From NCBI GenBank assembly GCA_023014485.1, contig JAJOZX010000195.1:291001-355000 (forward strand): a stretch of DNA of 64,000 nt, given 5' to 3'. The notes under the pieces were generated by a model that was not told where the DNA came from, ran no database searches, and saw only the letters and a program-made list of their open reading frames with translations. Positions 22,627-32,796 of this stretch are shown here, in pieces (position 1 is the stretch's first letter; every line of letters begins with the position of its first letter). The position numbers and the translations under genes were made by a program. Source of the DNA: Bathynomus jamesi (Eukaryota > Arthropoda > Malacostraca > Isopoda > Cirolanidae).

Positions 22627-22798
22627 TTCGTAGGAAACATCCAGTCCGCCATTTTGAATTTCATTTTTGGGGGTGTTCCCGGGGTCCAATTTTGTCGGAG
22701 TTTGGATATGTTATTCGGCAATGGTTCCTGAGCTGGAAACAGTTTAGAAAGCTTCTGAAGCAATTTTGCCCAGGTCTAACTACAAATTGCCTGGACTA
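22627..22798 (-). repeat. Right terminal inverted repeat of the XPG transposon
   Basis: Reverse complement of 17437-17619, ending GCCTGGACTA at 22798. A T-run sits at its inner border. Confidence 0.9.
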
Positions 22799-23209
22799 AT
22801 AGGTAGGACACACCATATAAATAATGACGTACAGAGAATGAAGTTTTTTTATTATTGTTATTAAAGAATTTACCATACATTGAACATGAAAGATATCCAC
22901 ATACCAAATGGGTGATTTAGTATTCGTGGTATGGAGACCGTGAAGAGAATTAAGTTACTTTATGACGTCATAGTTATTCACATTATGTCATACGTACAGT
23001 ATAAGTCATTATTAGAAAAGATGAATTAGAGAAATACAGTAATGAATAAAGAAGTACAAATCGAAATTCTATCCAAAACTCGCTTAGGCGATTTTGGTTT
23101 CTTATGTAAAAATGAACATTCAAACATAAAAACCATACCAGCATAACTACTACATGAAGTCAATGAATCCATATAATGATGGTATAGGAATTGTTCATTG
23201 TTCATTTTT

Positions 23210-23240
<31 letters not shown>

Positions 23241-23242
<2 letters not shown>

Positions 23243-25922
23243 GTGTGTCCCAATTTTTTTTGTTCCTGAAGTTTGTCATGCACACACCCCTAATTTCTTC
23301 CACTCGTGAAAACATGCCAGCAAGATGAATTTCATTCGTGTTCTTTAATTTTAAGGGTCCCCTCAAACCATGTGTTACTATTGCTGAACGGCTACTCTCT
23401 ACCTTATACTAATTGTAGCATATTTCTTTTCAGGTTATGGATACAAGAAAGCAGGAGACTGTGTGGTTGGTGGGGGTGTTGCGAAATGAACCCCTGGAAA
23501 CGCTGTGTCAACTCCGGACAGTGGGAGATGTTCTTCGACGTCTGTTGTTCTTCACTCGGAAGAAAAAAACGTCCACGGCGGAAGCTGCCAATGTGGTAGC
23601 TGATGAGGTTATAGCGGTGTGGGCTCGGGCATCTATTCCGACCTCCCACAAGCCCAAGTGCGTCGAGAGGATCAAGGCCCTCTCCACGGACTACGAGAAG
23701 GTTGCCAGAAACCGAAACCGTGGGGGAGAGAAGCAACTGGAGCGGGAAAAGGGATTCCAAGCCAACCTGAATACACTGTTCGAAACAGCTCATGCCAACG
23801 CCATGAAACTCATCAAAGTCCCCGAAGATAGAGACTTTCTGAATGACCAACGAACCGTGCGGAAGATGTACATCGGAGGAGAGGACCTGGAGTTTGCTCG
23901 CAGGGCAGCGGAGCGGGAGAAACGCCGAGCAGCTGAAGAGAAGAGGAAGAAGAAAAGCCGCGAAGAGATGGACTCACTGCAAGCAAACGGAACGGTGAAA
24001 AGTGGGTCTTCTTCTTCTTCGGAGTCCATGGCCGAAGCATCCAATGATGATGTCCAATATTCCTCTCCTGGTCCTTCGGCTCCTCGATCCGCTCCCAAGG
24101 ACGGCCAAGTGTCGGCAAGGAGGATCATCCAATATCCCAATTTTGCTGCAGCCCTGGATCGAACTGGAACCTCAGTACGCCAAGCGATGCACATTGTGGC
24201 TCCAGCACTCGCTGCCGCGGGAGTTGAGTTATTCTCGGTCACCTTGTCCAAATCAAGTCTTCACCGTTCACGGCAGAAGTCCAGGAAGAACTTGGCAGCC
24301 GGAATCAAGACCGAGTTCAATCCTGATACGCCGCTTGTCGTCCACTTTGATGGCAAACTCCTCCCTGATTCGGATGGAGGGAAATCGGATCGCATACCAG
24401 TGCTGGTCAGCGGGAAGAATCTTGAGAAGTTGTTGGCGATCCCAAAAATCCCTGACAGCACGGGACAGCGGATGGCTGGAGCTGTTCTGAAGGTGCTGGA
24501 CGATTGGCCGCAAGTTCAACCATGGATTGCCGGTCTCTGCTTCGACACAACAGCGGCAAATACCGGTATTCACAGCGGCGCTTGTACGATTATCCAGGAC
24601 CAAATGGACCGCCGCGTTCTTTTCCTGGCTTGCAGACACCACATGATGGAATTGGTAATCACCTCAGTCTTTGACCTGTTCTTCAGGTCTTCTGGCCCCG
24701 AAATTGCGCTGTTCGCTCGATTCAAATCCCAATGGGAGTTCATCGACCAGAAGCAGGCTTCTCCGTTCAACGGCGATGGCCCAAGCGACATCCTTTCGGA
24801 ATGGGTGGCGTTGAAAAAAGAGCAGATTGTCCACTTCATTGAAGACCAGCTTGAAGTTGGCCACCCAAGAGACGATTACCGGGAGTTCCTGATCCTCGCT
24901 CTGGTCTTCCTCGATGGTCATGGCAAACGAGATCTCCGGTACAATCGTCCTGGAGCATACCACCGGGCCAGGTGGATGGCCAAAGGCATTTACTGTCTTA
25001 AGATGTTCATCTTCCGAAGCCAATTCCACCTGACCGCTCACGAGGTCCGGTCACTACGCAGGATAAACGTCTTTGCCGTCACCATCTACCTCCAGAGGTG
25101 GTTCGAGGCTCCATTGACGGCGGACGCGCCCGTCAATGACCTGGAGCTTGGAGGACCTAGAGCGGTACAAGGCGGTGGATCATGATGTAGGTACCGCCGC
25201 ATTGACGAAATTCCGGGGACACCTCTGGTACCTAATCGAAGATTTAGCCGGACTCGCTATGTTCTCCTCCAAAACCACCGATGCAGAGAAGACGGCCATG
25301 CTCCAAAACCTGCACAAGAAGACCGAAAACCCAAAAGATCTGCGTCGGCTGGAGGGAAAGAGTGTCTTGACCGTGAGACGGTCGGATTTGAGCACCTTGG
25401 TCACGAAAAGGACTCAAAACCTTTTTCATTGCCTGAAGCTGCCGGTTCCAAAAACCCCAAAGATCTCGAAGGATGTGCACCATCGTTGAAGTCTGTGAAC
25501 GACGCGGCAGAACGGGCGGTGAAACTGGCGGAAGATTTCAACGAGGGCCTGACAAAAAACGAGGAGGAACGGCAGCTCGTGTACCAAGTCGTCAAATACC
25601 ACCGCCAGCAGTTCCCCTCAGCAGACAAAAAGATCGTCTGTCCCCCGAAATGAAATGTGCCATTAGGAAGAATTTCCATTTCCTTTAATTTAGTCATTAG
25701 AAAGAATTTACATTTCATTCTTCCATTCTAGAATGATTAATGCTGAGCATTTACGTTTGTTCATATAGGGTCGAATAAACAAGGTCAATGAGGGGACCCT
25801 TCCCCTCCTAATAGGCCAATGAAATTTCGCCAATTGTTTCCTTTCTTCAAGTGTAATTAATTAAAGGGGTGTGCGATTTGACTCTTGCAAATTTTTATTT
25901 TCACATGTGAGGCTGGGACACC

Positions 25923-25925
<3 letters not shown>
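23241..25925 (+). mobile_element. E1: DNA transposon with divergent hAT-like transposase, 2685 bp
   Basis: The termini are TAGTGTGTCCCA and TGGGACACCCTA (inverted, one mismatch), each directly in a (TA)n tract. A second inverted motif, GCACACACCCCT / its complement near 25866-25875, lies about 40-55 bp inside each end. The gene inside (23437-25653) is related to those of E2 and E3. The target duplication cannot be read in the TA tract. Superfamily placement is uncertain; the CRHH-type second motif and TAGGGTGT ends recall hAT. Confidence 0.8.
23437..25653 (+). pseudogene. E1 transposase (DGK/DTT/CRHH family), two frameshifts
   Basis: The start ATG at 23437 follows a splice-like TTTTCAG at 23427-23433. 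The first frame runs 582 residues to 25185, with a Lys/Glu-rich coiled region (about residues 150-180), a Ser-rich linker, then VVHFDGKLL (about 302), CFDTTAANTG (about 368) and ACRHHMMEL (about 397). These look like the Asp, Asp and Cys-His elements of an RNase-H-fold transposase. After APVNDLEL (25130s) the reading continues one frame over at 25136-25489, then shifts again near 25430 to end at 25653 (AVKLAEDFNEG...). Alignment by eye with E3 supports both shifts. Base composition is clearly more GC-rich than the flanks. Confidence 0.8.
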
Positions 25926-25977
<52 letters not shown>

Positions 25978-25986
25978 AGTATATTT

Positions 25987-26028
<42 letters not shown>

Positions 26029-26030
26029 TA
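25926..26030. repeat. (TA)n(CA)n microsatellites between E1 and hAT-A
   Basis: TA tract, short CA run and second TA tract filling the whole gap between two transposons. Confidence 0.9.
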
Positions 26031-27341
26031 TAGTGATGTAGGTCACATCCGCATCCGCATCCGCATCCGCGGAACATCCGCACATTTTCTCGCATCCGCA
26101 TCCGCATCCGCATCCGCACTTTGGACTGCGGATGTCGTGCGGATGTGGACCGTTGAGATAAAACGTCATTAATAAGCGGAAATTATCAAATTCTACTATA
26201 TTAATAGAACTAGTTCATTGTGCGCAAAAGTGATGCAAGCGACAAGACGAGAGGCTGTTCTTGTATGAAGTTACTCTTTGCAACCTACTTAGATCCACGT
26301 TACAAAGCTAAGTTATTTTCACCTAGTACATTAGAACGAGTTAAATCATCACTTGGCAAAGCAGTTGAAGAGCTTCAATTTCTTGAATCTGTCGCTTCGC
26401 CACCCACCAAAAGAATAAAAGTTTCAGTGACAGAACCAACACCTTCAACAAGCAAATCTATCACAGAATCTGTCTCTCAGTTTCTTGAGTCAAGCAGCAA
26501 TGACGAGACCTACGCGATGACAAAAGATGTAGTAAAAATGATCGAGAGCTATCACCAAGAAAAACGTCTGGCTGCATGTGACAATCCTATTAGTTGGTGG
26601 AAAAATACGCAGAATATCTATCCAATATCCATACTTGAGTAAACTTGCAAGGAAACATTTAGCCTGTCCTCCAACAAACGTACCAAGCGAGAGATTATTT
26701 AGCAGTGCTGGATTAATATATGATGAAAAGAGAAACAGACTGGCAGCAGAAAAGGCAGAAAAATTAATGTTCCTTAAGCGTAACCTTCCTATAATTAAGT
26801 TTGAACATTAAACGATGAACATCTTAGTTTACTTTATTTTAATTACTCATTTATAAATATGCCTAAAAAACTTTAAACTTAATATAAATAGTTATCAAGC
26901 TAATTAAAGATCTCTTTCTATAAGGGTGGAGGTTGGGGAAAGAGGTCGGTGGGGTGCATTTGAGTTGGGTTCACGTCCCGCATCCTGGTAACACAATTAT
27001 GGTTTCTAATTGTGGCTGAAACTCAACAAAATATAACGAATTTATTTGCAGACGAATTCACTAATTGATTTCTATATTAGTTAGATGCTTGATATTATTT
27101 TATATGTTCAGAGAAAAGTACAGCAATTATTGTACAATTAATCAATTATACTACATTATAGCTACAGCTCTCTATATATAATAACTTATTATATACGTTA
27201 AACACAACAAATCTCGAATATATCCTAAAAAATAACGAAAATGTAGACATCCGCATCCGCATCCGCGGATGTTGAAATCAAACATCCTCATCCGCATCCG
27301 CATCCGCGGATGTGAAAAAAATGACATCCGCTACATCACTA
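26031..27341 (+). mobile_element. hAT family H with (ATCCGC)n ends, copy A
   Basis: Inverted termini TAGTGATGTAG and CTACATCACTA enclose subterminal arrays of GCGGAT/ATCCGC units at 26047-26150 and 27248-27330. Between them lies only the C-terminal part of a transposase. The inverted copy at 51915-53075 shares the layout. Subterminal hexamer arrays in hATs are typically transposase-binding sites; that role is inferred here. Confidence 0.85.
26220..26811 (+). pseudogene. hAT-H transposase C-terminal half
   Basis: Two overlapping frames (26220-26642 and 26578-26811) read the end of a hAT transposase: LLFATYLDPRYKAKLFSP, a Ser/Thr-rich spacer, then VPSERLFSSAGLIYDEKRN and LMFLKRNLP, the classic dimerisation tail. 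A 4-bp-type duplication (TATCCAATATCC near 26617-26632) explains the frameshift, because the copy at 52308-52685 reads straight through. The N-terminal BED finger and catalytic core are absent in both copies. Confidence 0.88.
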
Positions 27342-27344
<3 letters not shown>

Positions 27345-27399
<55 letters not shown>

Positions 27400-27478
27400 C
27401 TCTTCCTCGTGTGCAAAACACTCCTTTATACTTACGTCGTTTCTATACGTTAATATACTGCGCGGTCATTGCAGTTAA

Positions 27479-27540
<62 letters not shown>

Positions 27541-27560
27541 GTGTGTGTGTGTGTGTGTAG
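27345..27560. repeat. Two long (TA)n tracts and a (TG)n tract
   Basis: (TA)n at 27345-27398 and 27483-27535 with (TG)n to 27558. The 85 bp between them are unique. Confidence 0.95.
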
Positions 27561-28510
27561 TGAAGGGCCTAATAATAATGAGGATGGTATGTAACTATTG
27601 ATTTATAGGATTTAAATTTGTGTTAAGGTATAATTATAATGGGTTTGTGGAGGGAGAAGCTTTGATTGTGAGCGATGGGAGTGAAGGGAGGAGACAATAA
27701 CCAATTAAAGGAAGAAACTATAGTAAAATGAACGGCGGGTGAGCCGCTAAATAACGTCTTTAAGAGGAATACGTTGTCCACAAATAACATTTCTTTTTCC
27801 TTCAACAGAATTTTTTTTTTATTATCTTTACTTTTCATTTACAATTTTATTGTTTGCGGGATGTTACTTTGCATTTCTTTTTATATTTTATATTATACAT
27901 TTTTACAATCTTATATTTTTATTTAATCTTTTATTTTTTTTAATAAATTTTAATGTTTTCTTTACTTATTATTTTTACAGTATCAATATTTATATTGTTT
28001 TTTATTTCAAAGCATATTCTTAGTAGTAATTATTATACAGTCAATAAGCTGCAAAATCGTTCAGTTTTTTATAAAAGCGCCAAATTTGGCACAGATGTTG
28101 TTTGACACATATTATTTGATATAAGGATGGGTGCCAAGAAAAATGTTAAGGTTAAAGTGGTGAAACCCTTGAAATACTGTATGTAAGAAAAATTAAAAAG
28201 TTCGTCCTAGAATGTTTTTTTTCCAGAACTTAGGTACATTTTATATAATCTCCAAAACCCATTTAAATTATTCATATGTCATGTCTGGGTCACTTCGAGT
28301 ACCGTACATTAGGAATTAATATGGAAGATTTTTTCTCCGTAACAACAAACAGCATTAAAAATAATGTCATTTTATTACGATGCTTTAATTGATATCCATC
28401 AACAGAAGTACTTTCAAATTATGTGGCAGGTATATCTGTGCCAAGTATATCTGTGCAAAATTTGATGCTTTTGTCAAAAAGTAAACGATTTCACCAAAAT
28501 TTGGAGCTTT
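27561..28510. other. Unassigned AT-rich sequence
   Basis: I see no coding motif, inverted repeat or RNA gene. The stretch 27830-28030 is T-rich with long T and TTTTAT runs. Confidence 0.4.
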
Positions 28511-28514
28511 CAAG

Positions 28515-29810
28515 CTGGACTAAAAAATACATATGGTCAGGAAACAATGAAATTTAACACCGAAATTTTTCAGCTCTTGAGATATGGACGAAATGAGGAA
28601 CTAAAACAAAATTCGGAGAAACACGACAGCAAAAGATTTAAGAGTTATCATAACTAAATAACTAATGATGCGAAATTTGAGACACAAAACAAGATAGCGA
28701 TAAACAAAGCCAAAAAGAATTACGGGACAGTTACTGAGAACCTTCGAAAGAAGAGACAAGAAAGTAATGATTCTCTTGCTGAAAACAGTGAGCAAACCAA
28801 AACTGGAATACCGTTTATTCTTGACGTCCTCATATAAAAAAGGAAGAAAATAAACAAGCTAGAACTACTTCAAAGAAATCTCACAGCCAAGATTAGCAGC
28901 TGCAAAGAACTCATTTACTGGGAAAGATTGCGTGCATTAAATCTATATTCACTGGAAAGAAGAAGAGAGATGTACACCATAATATACACATGGAAAATAA
29001 TAGAGAAAATGGTACCTAACCTCAAACTGAACCCAGTAACCATCCAAACAACACTGAAAAAAAGGAAAGGTAGAATGTGTAGTCTTCCCAAACTAGAAAC
29101 ACCACCGTAGTCTTCCCAAACTAGAAACACCACCGTAGTCTTCCCAAACTAGAAACACCACCGTAGTCTTCCCAAACTAGAAACACCACCGTAGTCTTCC
29201 CAAACTAGAAACACCACCGTAGTCTTCCCAAACTAGAAACACCACCGTAGTCTTCCCAAACTAGAAACACCACCGTAGTCTTCCCAAACTAGAAACACCA
29301 CCGTAGTCTTCCCAAACTAGAAACACCACCGTAGTCTTCCCAAACTAGAAACACCACCGTAGTCTTCCCAAACTAGAAACACCACCGTAGTCTTCCCAAA
29401 CTAGAAACACCACCGTAGTCTTCCCAAACTAGAAACACCACCGTAGTCTTCCCAAACTAGAAACACCACCGTAGTCTTCCCAAACTAGAAACACCACCGT
29501 AGTCTTCCCAAACTAGAAACACCACCGTAGTCTTCCCAAACTAGAAACACCACCGTAGTCTTCCCAAACTAGAAACACCACCGTAGTCTTCCCAAACTAG
29601 AAACACCACCGATGTCAAAGAAGAATGCTTCAAAAGAAGACTAGACGCCTGGATAAGGATGGTCCCGGATGAGCCGCGTGTGCCTGGCTTATGTGAGATG
29701 GAGAGCTCAAGGCAGCAACTCTCCTCTACATCAGGCCAGGTTTAGAGGTAGGGTTACCGGCTTGATCACGTGTGAAAAGAGACTGACGCACGGAACATCT
29801 ACAAGGTTAC

Positions 29811-29815
<5 letters not shown>
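28515..29815 (+). mobile_element. LINE family A fragment with an internal minisatellite
   Basis: The C-terminal RT region of LINE A (homologous to the minus-strand copy at 0.7-1.5 kb) is followed by the 3' end. Recognisable pieces are NFSALEIW near 28570, LYSLERRREMYTIIYTWKIIEKM at 28943 and the RRLDAWIRMVPDEPRVPG tail near 29640. The 3' end shows AAGGTTAC-type 8-bp repeats at 29800-29815, then (TA)n. Nineteen copies of a 28-bp unit have expanded inside the ORF. Confidence 0.85.
29079..29610 (+). repeat. 28-bp minisatellite, 19 identical units
   Basis: The unit GTAGTCTTCCCAAACTAGAA + ACACCACC repeats 19 times (532 bp) without a visible mismatch. The unit derives from the LINE coding sequence for CSLPKLET, where related copies have only one. 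Twenty-eight is not a multiple of three, so the array breaks the frame. Perfect identity points to recent expansion or an assembly effect. Confidence 0.97.

Positions 29816-29846
<31 letters not shown>
29816..29846. repeat. (TA)n microsatellite
   Basis: TA tract joining the 3' ends of two LINE fragments of different families (A and D), which meet tail to tail. Confidence 0.9.
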
Positions 29847-29851
<5 letters not shown>

Positions 29852-30151
29852 ATGAAAATGAAAAGGTTTATTGGCAGACTATAGTCCATATGACAAATAT
29901 TATTAATACAATGACAGTTCATATACCAAGGATATACAATTGGTTAGAAATAATACTGCACTGTCGAAGTTAAGTGGAGCTACAGACAGACGTTTTCGTA
30001 CCAAGAGGTCCATAGCTTAGACTTAGAGGGTAAATGGCAGGACTCATGGATAGCTTGGATGATCGGGTTGGTTGATTTTTTAATTCTTTGCATTAGACTG
30101 TGTTGAGCACGTCTTGTTACCTCCGGGAAGCTCGTGACATTGCGGGTAGCA
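29847..30151 (-). mobile_element. LINE family D 3' end, minus strand
   Basis: It is the reverse complement of 40440-40720, the 3' end of LINE D, including the CTGTCTGTAGCTCCACTTAA segment. On minus it ends with AATAAACC and a (TTTTCA)n tail at 29847-29870, giving the true 3' terminus that the plus-strand copy lacks. Confidence 0.85.
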
Positions 30152-30333
<182 letters not shown>

Positions 30334-30635
30334 AATTTTAATTTCTTTGTAAATGAAATGAAAATTATAATTAACACGCGATTTCAAGACCTGTTTCTTA
30401 CATGGTCAAAGGTGAGTGTATTCCCAAAAGACAATCAGTTGTTCCGATCGCTGGGAAGTGTGTCAGTTACATGATAACTGTTCTATCGAACCATACAGCA
30501 TACATTTTTTTATGTGTAGATAATCAATGGAATACGAACATTCATTTCTTTTTCTTTCTCAATAAAATAACTAGCAAAAAATTTCTCTGTTTCAACTTTT
30601 TGCAATTCTTTTAGTTACTTAAAGTTACTTATTTA
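30334..30635. other. Unassigned sequence
   Basis: No motif recognised. Confidence 0.4.
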
Positions 30636-30860
30636 TGAGCGTCCTGTGGCTCGATCGGTTAGGGCTTAGCCGGGCTGCAGTGAGACTCCGCTAAGTCGTG
30701 GGGTCGAACCCCATTGCTGCCTAGAGCTGAGCGGTTGTCTTTCCTGTATCTTACGTCAAGACGAAGTGGCGGGCGGGCCGGCCCCTTTAATTGACTCGAG
30801 CTAGGTTAGCCCAGGCTTGGGTCCCACCCCCTCACTTCCTTACGGGATAATGGGACATGG
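30636..30860 (+). mobile_element. tRNA-derived SINE, family S4
   Basis: The head at 30640-30715 has an A box (TGGCTCGATCGGTTAGG) and a B box (GGGTCGAACCCC). About 140 bp of GC-rich body follow (CGGGCGGGCCGGCCCC, CCCACCCCCTCACTTCC). No second copy is in the window, so the SINE call rests on the tRNA-like head fused to a non-tRNA body. A tRNA pseudogene is the alternative. Confidence 0.6.
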
Positions 30861-31032
30861 ATGTTACGTTTTTAAAAATGTACTTATTTTAATGTTTAAA
30901 ATTTTGAGACCTTTTGACTCGGTAAAAAGTTGCTAGATTTTTATGAGCAGTAAATATGAAAGAATTATAGTTTAAAGAAGGTATAATATTAAATGCAAAA
31001 ACTTCACTTTTCTAAATGAAGGTCAAAATATG

Positions 31033-31137
31033 ATAATAAAAACCCACTCTAATAGACAGAGTTTAAGAAGATGCCAGTAGGCATCGAAACTGTTGTGGAA
31101 ATATACTCTCTCTATTAGAGTGGGTTTTTATTAAGTA
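31033..31137. repeat. Hairpin with ribozyme-like core (Penelope-like terminus?)
   Basis: Outer arms AAAAACCCACTCTAATAGA and its complement near 31108-31130 enclose a perfect inner stem GATGCC-AGTA-GGCATC followed by GAAAC. The order stem-GAAA resembles stem II and the GAAA box of hammerhead ribozymes found in Penelope-like elements. The upstream CUGANGA box is not canonical (TTTAAGAA), so a functional ribozyme is unlikely. Confidence 0.4.
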
Positions 31138-31206
31138 TAATATGTTTTCTGTTCAACTTTATTTATTAAAGAAATATTTGACTGAGAGAAGTAAGACCAT
31201 AATGTA

Positions 31207-32572
31207 CCGTGTGACCACAAAAATTGTCCCTGTTTTTAATCGCTCATTACTCAGTCATTATTGCAGCTTCACAAATGAAATAAAAAGCTTTCGAAAAAGA
31301 ATATTTAAAAGTTTTATTTAATTTTTTCGATATCCTGGATACGAAATCAGTACTTATAAAAAAATGACAGTTTTATCCACCACAATCATGGGTTATTTGT
31401 CGGACATGCAACGTGTTTTCATCGCAGAAGAGATGATCAAACATGGCTCGGTAGTTGCCACCCAACGGTCTTTCAGCCGACAATACGGTCAGCAAAGGAC
31501 CATAGATCCTAAAACGATTCGCAGGATTTTCGCAAAATAGAAACATCACGGCTCAATCAAGAACATGCATAAAGGCAACTCTGAGCGCAGCAAAGGTGTG
31601 CGAACCGCTGAAAACATTGATTCAGTCGCAAATCAGCTTGAAACGGACAACAAGAAATCTGTGAGACGACTATCAGCTGTGACAGGAATCAAACGGGAGA
31701 GCATTCGGAAAATAATCACGTTGGATTTGAGAATGAAGTCATTCAAAATTATGTGTTTGCAACAGCTTAGCGAACAAGACTACCAGCGTCGTTTGATGTT
31801 TTGTGAACGCATTGAAACAATAATTGAACAAAACCAGATAAGATTAAGTGACATAATATTCAGTGATGAATGCCACATCTATTTCAATGGGTTCATCAAC
31901 AGACAGAATTACCGGTGTTGGTCACAAAACAAGCCAAATATACACTTGGAGAAACCTCTGCATTCACCAAAAGTTACTGTCTGGTGTGGTTTGAGTAGCA
32001 GCAAGGTTTATGGTCCTTACTTTTTTGAGGACCCAGAGACAAGGAGACCGCTTTCAGTAACTTCAGAAAGATATGTAGAAATGCTGAACACTGTTTTTGA
32101 ACAAGAAAACTGCAGTAACAAGTGGTTTCAGCAAGACGGAGCAACAGCCCACACAACTAGGCAATCACTGGAATGTTTAACAAGATTTTTTGAACAAAGA
32201 TTCATTTCTCATCGCTCGCAGTTTTCCTGGCCCGCAAGATCTCCCGATCTATCACCTTTGGACTTTTTTCTCCGTGGATTTGTCAAGGACAAAGTATTCA
32301 GGCAAGAGCCATCCTCTACCGAAGAATTAAAGCAAGCGGTGGTAGAGAGTGTACAGTCCATTGAATGCAGCGTTTTGTAAAATGTAATAAATAACTTCCT
32401 TTCCCGTTGTGTGAAATGTAAGAATGTCCAGGGACGTCACTTTGAACACATGTAGAATAAATTAAAACTTTAAAATGTTCTCTTTCGAATGCTTTTTATT
32501 TCATTTGTGAAGCTGCAATAATGACTGAGTAATAAGCGATTAAAAACAGGGACAATTTTTGTGGTCACGTGG
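31207..32572 (+). mobile_element. Mariner/Tc1 (DD41D, Visitor-like), 1366 bp
   Basis: Inverted ends of about 110 bp carry the shared core GTGACCACAAAAATTGTCCC; the outermost bases differ slightly (CCGTGTG versus CCACGTG). TA flanks it at 31205-31206 and 32573-32574. It encodes one transposase with two stops. The long inverted ends are nearly identical, so the copy is young. Confidence 0.9.
31388..32455 (+). pseudogene. DD41D mariner transposase, two in-frame stops
   Basis: The frame opens at ATG 31388 (MGYLSDMQRVFIAEE, a DUF4817-type helix-turn-helix start) and is interrupted by TAG at 31538-31540. It then runs to TAA at 32378-32380, and the same frame continues 24 codons to a natural GRHFEHM end at 32455. 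Catalytic motifs are FSDECHIYFNG, FQQDGATAHT and SPDLSPLDFFLRG, with 41 residues between the last two Asp. All three acidic residues are intact, so only two point mutations silence it. Confidence 0.88.
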
Positions 32573-32796
32573 TATATAAACTTATCATGCCTTACAACTT
32601 TTCAGGTGTTCCTCCTGATGATTTCTCTTTTCACGGAGGTTAGGCTTGTTGTCCCTGGTGAAGTAGAGAGTTGGTTTCTTGCGCTCTCCACTTCACAAAT
32701 CTATTTTCCTTCAGGGTAGAGGATGTTCCTTATCTAACCTTTAGTTTGGGATGTTGTTTGAATGGTTGTATGGTTCAAAGTGAGATTCTAGATTAG

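Larger units (their letters stand above)
17437..22798 (+). mobile_element. XPG-nuclease DNA transposon (Academ-like), 5362 bp
   Basis: The element has inverted ends of about 170-180 bp (17437-17619 and 22627-22798) starting TAGTCCAGGCAA. It is flanked by ATA on both sides (17434-17436 and 22799-22801). The 5' LTR at 10251-10260 shows the empty site GACAATAGGTAG with one ATA. The single gene inside encodes a DDE-like region, an XPG/FEN-type nuclease and a CXC cluster. XPG nuclease plus a 3-4-bp duplication is what I recall of the Academ (AcademX) superfamily; that assignment is inference. Confidence 0.9.
14196..23212 (+). mobile_element. 3' LTR of L1, in three pieces around two insertions
   Basis: LTR sequence occupies 14196-15371, 17397-17436 and 22799-23212, matching the 5' LTR in order. 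The gaps are a CR1 LINE (15372-17396) and a 5.36-kb DNA transposon (17437-22798). At the CR1 site about 20-25 bp of LTR sequence are missing compared with the 5' copy. The end reads TTTTTACA, followed directly by CACATATA. A clean 5-bp target duplication is not evident because both flanks are TA-rich. Confidence 0.85.

Noticed and set aside
23437..25653. Host gene interpretation because of the GC-rich, long ORF
   Set aside because: Inverted termini flank it, two frameshifts break it and two relatives in the window are also transposons.
29079..29610. CRISPR-like array of 28-bp repeats
   Set aside because: The units are contiguous with no spacers, derive from a LINE ORF, and the genome is eukaryotic.
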